DNA of 20,979 nt from Larix sibirica (GCA_004151065.3 NWUY0300022124.1:18689-39667), one strand, 5' to 3'. Counted from the stretch's first letter, positions 10,460 through 19,118 are shown. Notes: generated by a model from the letters alone, not told the origin. A program made the numbers and translations.

Positions 10460-10797
10460 TAGAGCTACAACACTAAGGCCTATTGGACCCATATGCTTGC
10501 TCGTAAGTTGTGCTTGGAACAATCATTGACTAATGAGGTGCATGGTTGCTTGCATAATTGTTTACTTTGTTGTTATGCATGCCTATTGAAAATTGTGTTG
10601 AATGCATGGAGTTTCATAATTGATTATGAAATTTTGTAGGACAAGAAATGTGATGAAAATTAGGTTCATGTGTTGTGAAAGTGTTTTTGACGAAGCTTGA
10701 ATTTTGTATTTTCTTACATACTTATTTTTGTTATTGCATAGTTTTGTTTATTATGCTTCTAATATATGGCATAATATTGTGTCATTATAATATAGGA
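10460..10797 (+). mobile_element. Untranslated leader of the truncated plus-strand LTR retrotransposon
   Basis: The 340 bases following the primer binding site carry no gag reading frame and are rich in T and G, which fits a retrotransposon leader. The element ends at the ambiguous base 10798, where minus-strand chromovirus sequence begins. No continuation was recognised to the right of that element. Confidence 0.5.
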
Positions 10798-10798
10798 N

Positions 10799-11237
10799 TT
10801 CAACCCCTTATAACTACTATCTGAGATTTTCAAAATTGCTAATTTTAGAAAATTCTCGCATGAACTCTAAAACTGACCACTAACTAAAGACTAACTAGAG
10901 CGACACTAGTTTTCAACTCGCTTTTCTGATTAGGTGCATAAACTAAAGATAACTGATAATTACAAATTTAAAAAATCCCCAAAAACACTAAAACCCCAAT
11001 TTGAGGCACATATGAAGGAATTTGGCCCTAGAAAAGTTGAAAAAAGGTCCGATAAAAGGTTTGATTAGTCACTATAGTGAACTCTCAAGAGAAACTTCCG
11101 TTAAATTTAGCCCAAACGGATAAACAAGTCAAAAGTTATGACCTTAGATAACCTGCATCATTTTTTTCTTTTTCTTTTTAAATTTCAGCCCAAACAGATA
11201 ACTGATCAAAAGTATGACCTCAGAAATCCCTGCATCA
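10799..11237 (-). repeat. 3' LTR of the chromovirus, truncated outside and duplicated inside
   Basis: Position 10799 aligns to 15840 of the other LTR, and the match continues to a TGATG end on the minus strand. The counterpart of 15724-15839 is absent: the sequence switches at the N (10798). On the inner side the last 60 bases occur twice (11101-11160 and 11178-11237), separated by a pyrimidine run, whereas the 5' LTR has a single copy. The true inner LTR edge could be 11160 or 11237. Confidence 0.85.
11161..11179 (-). promoter_or_regulatory. Polypurine-tract candidate 1
   Basis: Plus-strand run of T with two C, i.e. A with two G on the element strand, directly abutting a TGATG LTR-type end at 11160. 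Its position fits a plus-strand primer, but it lies between two copies of the LTR end. Confidence 0.45.
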
Positions 11238-11248
11238 TTCTCCTCTGG
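11238..11248 (-). promoter_or_regulatory. Polypurine-tract candidate 2
   Basis: On the element strand this reads CCAGAGGAGAA immediately before TGATG of the second LTR-end copy. It is the more canonical G/A-mixed polypurine tract, and would prime plus-strand DNA synthesis. Confidence 0.55.
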
Positions 11249-11330
11249 TTGAAAAGACACAACTCCTGCAAGTTACTGTCTTCAAACTGCTTCCACTTAA
11301 CGAGATCTAGATTCAACAAGTCCCCCTCTA

Positions 11331-11750
11331 TAATCCATGTACTCTCTTTGGTGCTAAGCCTTCCCACTGGACCAGATATCGGTTGTGTTGGCCTTGCCGA
11401 GTATGAAGGGTCTTCTTATCTAAAATAGTGCAATATTTTCCTTTTTCTTGCTCGGAATGGCCTATTTCCAATCCACCTCTCCTCACTGTCATCACCCAAT
11501 CGTCCCCATGGAAGATATATAAATCAGAAACGTTAAACACAGGGGAAATATCGAGATCAGCTGGTAAATGACCTTATAAGCATTGTCATTAATTTTCTTG
11601 AGAATCTTGCAAGGACCAATTTTCTTATACTTCAATTTGTGGTAGGTTCCTCTAGGAAATGCTCTTTCCAGTAAATAAACCATCACCAAATCACCTTCAT
11701 TGAATACCTGATGTTGTCAGTGAGCATATCTTTTATAATTTTGTTTTGCT
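11331..11750 (-). pseudogene. Chromovirus integrase C-terminus and chromodomain
   Basis: A minus frame at 11492-11689 reads VMVYL and [16 protein letters not shown], the basic GPF/Y-like tail module of gypsy integrases. A second frame (11328-11540) takes over near 11540 with FNVSDLYIF and then a chromodomain core, RYLVQWEGLAP, with YLVQWEG at about 11358-11378. Chromodomains of these elements steer integration towards particular chromatin. A further single-base frame change right after GLAP moves the expected acidic-Thr-Trp end of the domain into another frame. Two shifts therefore split this 400-base region. Confidence 0.85.
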
Positions 11751-11759
11751 CGTTACTAG

Positions 11760-12682
11760 CCTGCAACTTTTGTCTCACTTGTTGCAACTTTGAATGTGTT
11801 TGCAAATGCTTCCCCACATCACTAGATTCTATCCCCAAGCGATAACTGCAAATCTAGGACACCATAGGATTTCTACCGTAAACAACCTGAAATGGAGATT
11901 TACCTGTAGATCTATTTCAGCTAATTGTAGGCAAATTCTGCTTGAGGTAAATCCAAATCCCATGTCTTGGGATTCTCTCCAACAATGCTCCGTAATAGGT
12001 TTCCCAAACTCCGATTTACTACCTCTGGTTTTCCCATCTGTTTGGGGGTGATAGGCACTGCTGAACTGTAATTTAGTCCCCATTTTCTTCCATAAAGTCC
12101 TCCAAAAATGACCCAAGAACCGAGTATCTCTATTGAGGTAATAGTTTTTGGAACACCATGCAATCTAACAATTTTGAAAAAAACAATTCGCCACCCTTGA
12201 TGCATCACTAGTTTTCTTGCAAGCAATGAAATGAGCCATTTTAGAGAACCTATCAACAACCACAAAAATAGAATCATTACCTCACTGTGTGTTTGGGAGC
12301 CCCAACACAAAGTCCATGCTCAATCTGTCCATGGGTCTGGGGACTGGTAATGGCATGTACAACCTGTATTTGTGAGTGTCCTTTAGCCATTTGACAAATC
12401 CTACATGTGCCACATACCTAGGTTATATCATTTTTCATCTTCACCAGTAATACTTATCTTCAATTAAGGCTAGCATCTTATCCTTTCCAAAATGCCTCCA
12501 AGCCCACTACTGTGAAGTTCTCTGATAATATTTTCTCTCATAGAACCAATTGGAATGCATAGTTGTTTTCCTTTGAAGAGGTAGCCATCTTGCATAAAAT
12601 ATTCACCCTGAATAAGATCCATGTTCCCGACATTGGATTCTTCAATGTTCCACAATCTCCCAAAAATCGTTATCAGATGCAT
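11760..12682 (-). pseudogene. Chromovirus integrase (zinc finger and DDE core)
   Basis: The integrase inserts the DNA copy into the chromosome. The H-H part of the N-terminal finger lies in 12470-12682 (RELHSSGLGG), and the Cys pair C-R-I-C is intact at 12394-12405. The first core Asp follows in MDFVLGLP (codon 12312-12314), and 11 codons after that Met an Arg-type codon has become TGA (12282-12284). The second catalytic Asp region (about 12125-12140) carries a one-base deletion near 12133/12134, so its Asp codon is lost and the frame shifts. The third region, with YHPQTDGK and PEVVNRSLGN, retains Glu in one of two overlapping frames (11829-12116 and 11921-12310). The order matches gypsy integrase, but the copy is inactive. 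Confidence 0.9.
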
Positions 12683-13100
12683 AGAGATCCTTCAATGCAG
12701 CAAACCCAATTACTTGATTTTCCATGGTTGTCAAAAGAACAGTGCGCCGACTCAAAGCATCTGCAACCTGATTCTGCCTTCCTGATTTGTGCTTCAGAAC
12801 AAAGGTGTGCCTTGTAAGAAAGAGACCCATTTTGCATGTCTATTGTTCAATTTCTTTTGGGTGTTTACATATTTTAATGCAATGTGATTCGGTAAATAAC
12901 ACAAACTCTTTCGCACTAAATAATGCCTCCAATGTCGCAATGCTTGCACAATTGCATAAAATTCTATCATCATATGTGGAGTAGTTCTTTCTTACCTCAT
13001 TCAACTTTTGCTAAAAAATGCAATTGGTCTACCTGCTTGGCTAAGTACAACTCCAATGCCTACATGTGAGGCATCACAAGTCTACCTCAAACACTTTATC
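12642..13100 (-). pseudogene. Chromovirus RNase H
   Basis: The clearest piece is 12642-12830, containing TFVLKHKSGRQNQVADALSRR-type wording, the hallmark C-terminal end of gypsy RNase H with its last Asp in VADALSR. Upstream, between about 12830 and 13090, broken frames read RKSLCYLPNH, LRHWRHYL and a degraded CDASHVG-like start, with shifts between them. The enzyme degrades genomic RNA during reverse transcription. It directly follows the polymerase and precedes the integrase finger, as expected. Confidence 0.83.
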
Positions 13101-13199
13101 AAAATCTGGTAAGGCTAATATAGGTGCCTCAGTTACCTTCTTCTTTAGAAACTTAAAACTTTCCTAGCTTCATTGGTCCACTTGAATGTCTGCCTTTGG

Positions 13200-13960
13200 T
13201 GCAATCTGTTATGGGTGCTACAATACTGCTAAAATTTTGAATAAATTTTCGGTAAAAGGTGGCCTCCCATGAAAACTTCTTACCTCTTTTATGCTCCTAG
13301 GACTAGGCACTCCAAAATTGCTCTGACCTTCTCTGAATCCATCTTGACTCCTTCTGCTGAGATGAACAAAACCCAAAATACCAAACTTTCTTGCAGGAAC
13401 CTACATTTCTTCAGGTTTGCATAAAGTGATGTTTTCTCAATGCATCCAATATAATATTTAAATGTTGCAAGTGATCTTCTTTGTTGTTACTGAAAACTAT
13501 GAATGTCATCAAAATAAATGACAACAAACTTACCAATATAAGGTTGAAGCACAATATTCATCAAGCATGAAGGTACTAGGTGCATTGGACAACCCGAATG
13601 GACATCACCATCCATTCATATAGTCCATCCCTGGTCTTGAAATAGTTTTCCATTCATCCCCTTCGTAAATATGGATGGAATGGAAAAATGAGCCAATATC
13701 ATCCAACTAGACTAGCACATCCATCATGTCGTCCAAGCGCGGTATAGGAAACCGATATTTGATGGTAATTTTATTGATTGCTCTGCTATCTATGCACATC
13801 CTCCACTGTATTATCTTTTTTTGGAGTCAACAATGTTGGTACAACAAGGGACTCATTCTTTCTCCTACTACACCTTTCTTTATAAGCTATGTTACATGTC
13901 GTTCAAGCTCTGCATGTTGTGTAGGACTCATCCTATAGACCATCTGATGAGGTAAAGATG
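13200..13960 (-). pseudogene. Chromovirus reverse transcriptase
   Basis: Three blocks are recognisable on the minus strand. [20 protein letters not shown] (about 13745-13810) is the fingers motif, followed by [23 protein letters not shown] lies at 13566-13601. VVIYFDDI, with active-site YFDD at 13505-13516, carries both metal-binding aspartates. The block with the first catalytic Asp (about 13650-13700) is badly degraded. The PFGLSNAP and YFDD motifs are in different frames because of a small deletion near 13565. Downstream, LYANLKKCRF and SAEGVKMDSEKV continue the thumb/connection. Wording is that of Ty3/gypsy, not of the LINE polymerase to the left. Confidence 0.9.
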
Positions 13961-14560
13961 ATCTTGGGATTAGATCATGTGATGTATTGGTATGTCTTCC
14001 TTTTCTCCTTTTTGCACTATTAATGCATAGTAGAATCTTGTTACCTTCATTTCCTTGACAAGATTTCCCTTCATCCTTAAGGGGCAATAAGATGACCTTT
14101 GATCCATCCTTCCAAAAGGTGTATGTATTATTTTCTCCATCATGCATGAATTTTATGTCATATTGCCAAGGCCTCCCCAATAACAAATGCATGCATCCAT
14201 TGGAATGGCATCACACCATACTTCATCTTTATAAGTACTACTGATAGAAAACTTGATAAAAAATATTTGATTTATGTTGACTTCATCATACTTCATCTTT
14301 ATAAGTACTACCGATAGAAAACTTGATCAAACATCTTTTATTTATGGTGACTTCATTCCCTTTTTTGAATCATGCAATTCAATAAGGATGGGGATGTGTT
14401 TCACGGCATAATTTCAACTTATCTACCATCTCTTTGGAAATCATATTCTCACAACTTGCACTATCAACAATAAATTGACATACCTTTCCCCTTAAAGTGC
14501 ACCTCGTTCAAAAAATATTTTTTCCGAAGCCACAAATATATCCATTGCCACTTCTGTATC
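13887..14560 (-). pseudogene. Chromovirus protease and linker to reverse transcriptase
   Basis: The aspartic protease core is visible on the minus strand as FIVDSAS-CENMIS; D-S-A-S occupies 14454-14465. The family normally has D-(S/T/G)-G, so the glycine after the catalytic Asp-Ser is Ala here. Further along, an open piece (13887-14192) reads LLLGRPWQYD and NNTYTFWKDG, the conserved end of protease and the linker to RT in plant gypsy elements, then MVYRMSPTQHAEL leading into RT. A 70-bp tandem duplication (14217-14356) lies between these pieces and repeats LIKFSIGSTYKDEV-type coding. Confidence 0.82.
14217..14356 (+). repeat. 70-bp tandem duplication inside the protease region
   Basis: Units 14217-14286 and 14287-14356 both begin catacttcatctttataag and end ggtgacttcat or close to it, with about six differences. 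The period of 70 is not a multiple of three, so the duplication itself shifts the frame. Confidence 0.92.
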
Positions 14561-14699
14561 TTTTCTCTTTTTTTAGAATCACCATTGACCTCCCTATCAT
14601 GAGATTCTCCCCCATATCGGACGAGACTTTAGATTCAACTTCTTCTTCATTCTCAGCTTAGAACAAGTTTAAACTAGGGCATTGTCCTTGCTTTGGCTC

Positions 14700-15703
14700 T
14701 TGCATGTTATAATTCGAGCATTCAAATGATCGATGACCCTCTACACCACACCTAAAACACACATAAGGTCTTCCTCTGCCACTGTCGTAACCTCTACCCC
14801 TCTGAAATCCTCTTCCTCGTATTTGATTCAGGTTATCTTGTCAAGTATCTTCTGCTTTCTCAGCCCCTTGGTATGATTCACCTATGCCATATTTAAAACC
14901 ACCCCATGAGGCAGACAATGAACCCATCCTTGCTCCTCTATTCCTTTGTGCAAATTGTTGGTTTTGTTTTCCCTTAGCCTTTAAGGCTAATTGGTATGCC
15001 TCTTCCATGCTATGAACCCTATTCATGCTCAATTCATCTTGAATAGAAAATTTCAAACAATTCACATATCGTGCAACCAGTTGCTCGTCAATTTCCTGGT
15101 GATCCACACGAATGGATAACTGATAAAACTCGTGTGTGAGTTCCTCCATGGTGGATAGGTTTTGCTTCAAGTTCTAAAATCTATTAAAAAGGGTCTGTGC
15201 ATATTCCAAAGGCAAAAAAAATTCTCACAATTTTTTCTCCATCTTATTCTAAGTCTAAAATTTGTTGTTTCCTTTTTTTTAATTTTGTCTTTCTACACAT
15301 GATCCCACTAGATCATGGTGTGACCCTTCAACTTGGTGCATGCAAATTTCACCTTTTTTCCTTTGTCATAGGCTTCCATTCAATTTTTTTTCCCATGGCG
15401 TTCAACCAATCTATTAACACACCCTAGTTTAAGACTCCCTACATATTCTGAAACTTTCATTTTGATCCCACCATTTCTCCCTTCTAGAGACCTGAGCATC
15501 CTTTTTCAAAATTCATGTGCCCTAATTGTTCTTCTTGATGTTCTATATGTTGATCTACATTTCCTTGGCCAACCAAACACTTCTCTTTGTATTATTCTTT
15601 GGCCAACCAACATATTTGTAAGATCTACTATTTGCCTTTGGAGGTTTTGAATATCTTTACGCATCTGATCAAGACTTGCTCTTCCTCTTCCTATCCCAGC
15701 CAT
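14700..15703 (-). pseudogene. Chromovirus gag (capsid and zinc knuckle)
   Basis: Gag forms the particle that packages element RNA. The likely start is ATG at 15703-15701 (MAGIGRGRASLDQM), with a coiled, Gln/Arg-rich N-terminus. Capsid wording follows in broken frames (KVSEYVGSLKLG near 15420-15470, TKLKGHTMI near 15295-15325), then a clean piece 14841-15170 with STMEELTHEFYQLSIRVDHQ, VARYVNCLKFSIQDEL and EEAYQLALKAKGKQ. In that same frame, beyond one stop near 14842, is an intact zinc knuckle C-x2-C-x4-H-x4-C at 14718-14759 (CFRCGVEGHRSFEC). At least two frameshifts separate start from capsid core. The ATG lies only three bases from the primer binding site. Confidence 0.87.
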
Positions 15704-15706
15704 CTT

Positions 15707-15721
15707 CCTGCTCTAATACTA
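15707..15721 (-). promoter_or_regulatory. Primer binding site of the chromovirus
   Basis: On the element strand this reads TAGTATTAGAGCAGG, two bases inside the 5' LTR. It matches the initiator Met-tRNA complement except for one G-to-A and one C-to-T change, both transitions. Confidence 0.82.
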
Positions 15722-15723
15722 GA

Positions 15724-16214
15724 TGATGTAGCCAATAAACTTTGATTCATTCATGAGATATAGAAACCATCCAAACACATGAGAATGGAAAAATAACTAT
15801 CTTGTATTCCTTCTCCATCACTAATTATTACAATGAAAATTAAACCCCTTATAACTACTATATGATATTTTTTTAAATTGTTGATTTTAGAAAATTCTCG
15901 CATGACTCTAAAACTGACCAATAACTAAAAGATAACTAGAGCGACACTAGTTTTCAACTCACTTTTTTGATCCAGTGCATAAACTAAGAGATAACTGATA
16001 ATTACAAATTTAAAAAATCTCAATAAAACACTAAAACCCCAATTTAAGGCCTTATATGAAGGAATTTAGCCCCGAAAAGGTGTCAAAACGAGTTCCAATT
16101 AGAGGGATCCAATTGAGCACTGCATTGAATTCTTTGAGACACAACTTCCTATTAAATATCATCCCAAGCGGATAATTAAGTCAAAAGTTATGACTCTCGA
16201 AAATATCTACATCA
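15724..16214 (-). repeat. 5' LTR of the chromovirus (491 bp)
   Basis: The plus-strand ends are TGATGTAG and CTACATCA, a perfect 8-bp inverted terminal repeat with the canonical TG...CA. The primer binding site lies two bases inside, and from 15840 on the sequence matches 10799-11160. This fixes both ends independently of the damaged partner. Confidence 0.9.
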
Positions 16215-16805
16215 GTTCTACTGTTAAAAACCCTAGTAATCCTAGCCCTACGATTGTTTCCCATAATGGTCATAAGGTTGAGAAGAAATTAAGGGGAAAA
16301 GGGGTGGAAGTAAAGGGGATGTACTCTCATTTGAAGAAAATGTTTGATTCTCCAAATAAATCAAGGGCGAAAGAAGAAGTAGAGCGCTTGGACAAGAGAA
16401 GCAACATTTATTTGAAGGACAATTTTAAGACAATGTTTGTTGATAGCAATGGCTTAAAGAATGAATCAAGGGTAGACTCTAAAAAATACCTACATCACTT
16501 CCACTGTTAAAAACCCTAGCAATCCTAGCCCTATGGTTGTTTCCCATAATGGTCATAAGTTTGAGAAGAAATTAAGGGGAAAGGGGGTGGAAGTAAAGGG
16601 GAAGCACTCTCATTTGAAGAAAATGTCTAATTCTCCGAAGAAAGTAAGGATGAAAGAAGAAGTAGAGCGCTTGGACAAGAGAAGCAACATTTATTTGAAG
16701 GACAATTTTAAGACAATGTTTGTTGATAGTAATGGATTGAGGAATAAATCAAGGGTACAGGCAAAAAATGGGTCTCTAAAAGGGGGACCATGTCCTAGTA
16801 CTTGA
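16190..16805 (+). pseudogene. Duplicated lysine-rich coding-like segment, unknown
   Basis: I do not recognise this product. Two plus-strand open frames, 16190-16510 (106 codons, starting inside the LTR) and 16533-16805 (90 codons), encode nearly the same peptide because they are the two halves of the 283-bp duplication. Shared wording includes VSHNGHK, EKKLRGKGVEVKG, EEVERLDKRSNIYLKDNFK and MFVDSNGL. The segment is charged, with no membrane span and no signal peptide. Most differences between copies keep similar residues, which may only reflect a young duplication. The Lys/Ser-rich character resembles linker regions of plant LINE ORF1 proteins, but no domain confirms that. The ATG at 16190 cannot be an original start since it lies in LTR sequence. 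Confidence 0.4.
16192..16757 (+). repeat. 283-bp tandem duplication overlapping the LTR end
   Basis: Unit 1 runs from gactct at 16192 and unit 2 from gactct at 16475 to about 16757; they are about 93 percent alike by eye. Unit 1 contains the last 23 bases of the LTR, and unit 2 repeats these bases (ctacatca at 16490-16497) with no LTR behind them. Confidence 0.92.
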
Positions 16806-17021
16806 AGGGGGGGAGGGATGTTGAAAATAAAGATGAGTTGAAGAAATTCTAGTTAGTGGCAGAAAGGGATGGCTTTAGCATGGGGAAGGGTAGTGGCCCT
16901 TATTTGAAGGTCAGTCTTAAGGAAAGTTTTTTTGATGATAATAATGAAAAGGTTTGTCGATGATAATAATGATAAGGCATTAATTGAATTAGGGATGCTT
17001 GTGGTGAAGAGGAAGAAGAAT
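16806..17021 (+). other. Continuation of the lysine-rich region, broken
   Basis: Broken plus-strand frames here still look coding-like. A motif GPYLKVSLKESFFDDNN at about 16895-16944 resembles NIYLKDNFKTMFVDSN from the duplicated unit, suggesting a third, diverged repeat. Stops interrupt it, and no domain is recognised. Confidence 0.35.
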
Positions 17022-17205
17022 AATCAGAGGGACAAAACATAAATGACATCACAGTTGGATGGTAGGAATGGGGAGAGTTCAATTATGGATTATTAAGCAA
17101 GAGTATTGACAATAAGAGCAGGGAGAAGACATAGATGCCATCACAATTGGATGGTAGGAATAGGGAGAGTCCAATTATGGATTATTAAGCAAGAGTATTG
17201 ACAAT
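17022..17205 (+). repeat. 92-bp tandem duplication
   Basis: Units of about 92 bases (roughly 17022-17113 and 17114-17205). The core 17043-17113 recurs at 17135-17205 with about four differences, both ending caagagtattgacaat. Confidence 0.92.
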
Positions 17206-17324
17206 GAATCAATTCATCTTGTAAATGATAAATCTTTCGATTGTTCATAAAATAAGGTCAATTATAATTCTCTTTAATCCCCTTCTTTTTTATAGGATTC
17301 TACATGTAAGGAACTCAAATCGAG

Positions 17325-17600
17325 ACTATGGCCAATAGTTTGCATCACAAGAATTTAGGTCTTCAGTTATGTTTCCATATGAAAGACCTAGGTTCGATTC
17401 TTTCTTAGGCACATATGCACAGAAAATACCCATTACCTCATTTGGGTAGATGCCAAAGTCATTGGCAATTAAGTACCTAGCCAAAGACCTAGGTTTGATT
17501 CTTGGTGAAACGTATCTACACTCAAAATGCTCTTTGTGTCATTTAGGTAGTTTCCAAACTTAATCGAAAACGAGTACCCCCCACTTAATTAAGGCTTCGA
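17325..17600 (+). mobile_element. Possible tRNA-derived SINE or its remnant
   Basis: An A-box-like word tggccaatagt (17329-17339) is followed 52 bases later by a perfect B-box-like word ggttcgattc (17391-17400), as in Pol III promoters of tRNAs and SINEs. The spacing is longer than in most tRNAs, and no cloverleaf can be drawn. The B-box segment recurs once about 100 bases on (aaagacctaggtttgattctt near 17483-17505), and the following gaaaat...catttgggtag / caaaat...catttaggtag stretches also pair, giving two diverged units of about 100 bases. No target-site duplication or clear tail was found. Confidence 0.38.
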
Positions 17601-18160
17601 TGTTTTGGAGTGGAATTATATTCTCAAGTTAAAATACCCAAGTTGAAAATGCCCCCTATTTTTGGATTTAGCAGTGTTGCATAGTAGTTATTTTCTAAGA
17701 AAAATGGAAAAAAATAACCCTGCATAAAACAAAACCACTTAAAAAACACAATTAAAAATATAACATTCACACCACATGGTAGAATGGGAAAGGGGAAAAA
17801 ACAAAGGAAAAAAAAATCCTACCCGCAAACGATGTCAAACCTCAAGGAACAGATGTTATATCGAAAAAATAAAGAGAAAATATAGGATAATTGAAGTTGG
17901 TTAAATTCAAATTTAAGACCAAAAAAGATAACAAGAAACCGATAAAGTATCTGAACAATGGAGATAACATACAGGATAATTAAATCTGATTAGATTCAAA
18001 TTTGAGACAAAATAATAATAATAAACCTATGAGAAACTAACAAAAATGGTGCATTTACAGGAGTAACATGAGTTGCATAGTACTTGAAAGTTACCTTATT
18101 AGTCTAGTTGAACTGGGATTCGCTGCACCCAAACCCTTATGACCTCCTCCTCTACAAAGG
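17601..18160. other. AT-rich spacer, no gene seen
   Basis: The only structure noted is an imperfect direct repeat of about 37 bases, starting aggataatt at 17884 and 17973 (period 89). Short A-runs are common. No element or coding signature was recognised. Confidence 0.45.
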
Positions 18161-18165
18161 AAAAT

Positions 18166-18309
18166 TTATTTATCCTTGTGATTGCACTTAAAAAAAAACT
18201 CGGCCTTGATGTATCCCTGTGCTAATTTCACACTGCCATAGTACCAACCTTTATCTTGAGTTGCCTTGACTTGAACAAAAAAAGACAATAAATCACTATC
18301 TTCTATAAT
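18166..18309 (-). pseudogene. Unassigned coding-like fragment
   Basis: I cannot name this. One minus frame is open for about 47 codons without an ATG and ends in TAA at 18166-18168. Its residue use looks protein-like: LLSFFVQVKATQDKGWYY, then GSVKLAQGYIKAEFFFKCNHKDK. The combination of K-A-T, a D-x-G-W-Y-Y turn and a later Cys/His pair vaguely recalls C-terminal zinc-binding OB-fold proteins such as replication protein A large-subunit relatives, but this is a weak impression. A different frame just beyond (about 18108-18170) is also open and acidic. It could be an exon remnant or part of an uncharacterised transposon. No splice sites are clear. Confidence 0.25.
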
Positions 18310-19118
18310 TTTTTATCCTATATGGTAATTTTCATTGTCCACATAAGTCAGTTTAAATTTTTATTTAATTTTCAAAACACCAAGGATCTCTAATTTTGAA
18401 TACAACTTTTTACAATACCCAATCTATCGATGTATCTTTGCACCTTCTGAGGCAATTGATAGTATATATTTTAATATAATTACATGTCTCGCTCATCGAT
18501 TAGATTTCCATAAGGTAAGAAACCTCGCAGAGCACCAACCAAACTAGTGGATCTTAGAGATATCTATGACTAGTTCAACATGACTCTAAACAATTCACCT
18601 CTCAAGTGTTATCCCACTCCATTAGTTTGAGATAGATTTAGACATTAATTTCCTTACAATTTAGTTGTTTGAATATATCGAATGTTTTGGATTATAACTA
18701 TTTACAAAACTATTGGGGTTCAAGTTTATAACCATTAATATTGGAAGTTTATAACCATTAATATTGGAGTTAGAGGTTTGAGTTTATGTTGTTATAGTTT
18801 TATAGCAAAAACAATGATGGGATTATGATGAAATTATGACTATGTGTAGAGTTAATTGTGGCAAAACTATGTTGGAGTAATGGAGGGCATGGACTATTTA
18901 GTAGAGAAGGGATAATATATTTAGTAGGGGAGAATCACATTCCTTGGGTTGTGTGTTGTACAGGCTAAGGGGAAAGAGGATTGTTAGATTGGAATCGTTT
19001 TAGTGGAAATTGAATTGATAATTTTGGGAAATGGGTCGTGTGAAAGGAATTAGAGCCAACCATAGGAATTTGTAATAGTGGATTCATAGCCTCAACTCAA
19101 GGGTGGCGTCTATTATTG
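18310..19118. other. AT-rich spacer, no gene seen
   Basis: No convincing reading frame or element. It contains one perfect 23-bp tandem repeat, listed separately. Confidence 0.5.
18722..18767 (+). repeat. Perfect 23-bp tandem duplication
   Basis: Units 18722-18744 and 18745-18767 are identical (aagtttataacc...atattgg). Absence of differences suggests it is younger than most other duplications here. Confidence 0.95.

Larger units (their letters stand above)
10799..16214 (-). mobile_element. Decayed Ty3/gypsy chromovirus (LTR retrotransposon)
   Basis: Read on the minus strand the order is 5' LTR (16214-15724), primer binding site, gag, protease, reverse transcriptase, RNase H, integrase, chromodomain, polypurine tract and 3' LTR. 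Integrase after RNase H defines Ty3/gypsy, and the C-terminal chromodomain defines the chromovirus branch. The compact size (about 5.4 kb), short LTRs and initiator Met-tRNA primer would suit the smaller chromovirus lineages such as Reina or Galadriel, but I cannot choose between them. By eye the two LTRs differ at roughly one base in ten over their best-matched 240 bases, so the insertion is old. Stops and shifts occur in every domain. The outer 116 bp or so of the 3' LTR are missing, so no target-site duplication can be read. Confidence 0.93.

Noticed and set aside
11138-13938. Plus-strand open frames of 65-96 codons over the chromovirus
   Set aside because: They mirror minus-strand integrase, RNase H and RT coding and carry no motif of their own.
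17325-17405. tRNA gene suggested by ggttcgattc
   Set aside because: The A-to-B-box distance is too long for an ordinary tRNA and no acceptor, D and anticodon stems pair. A SINE remnant fits better.
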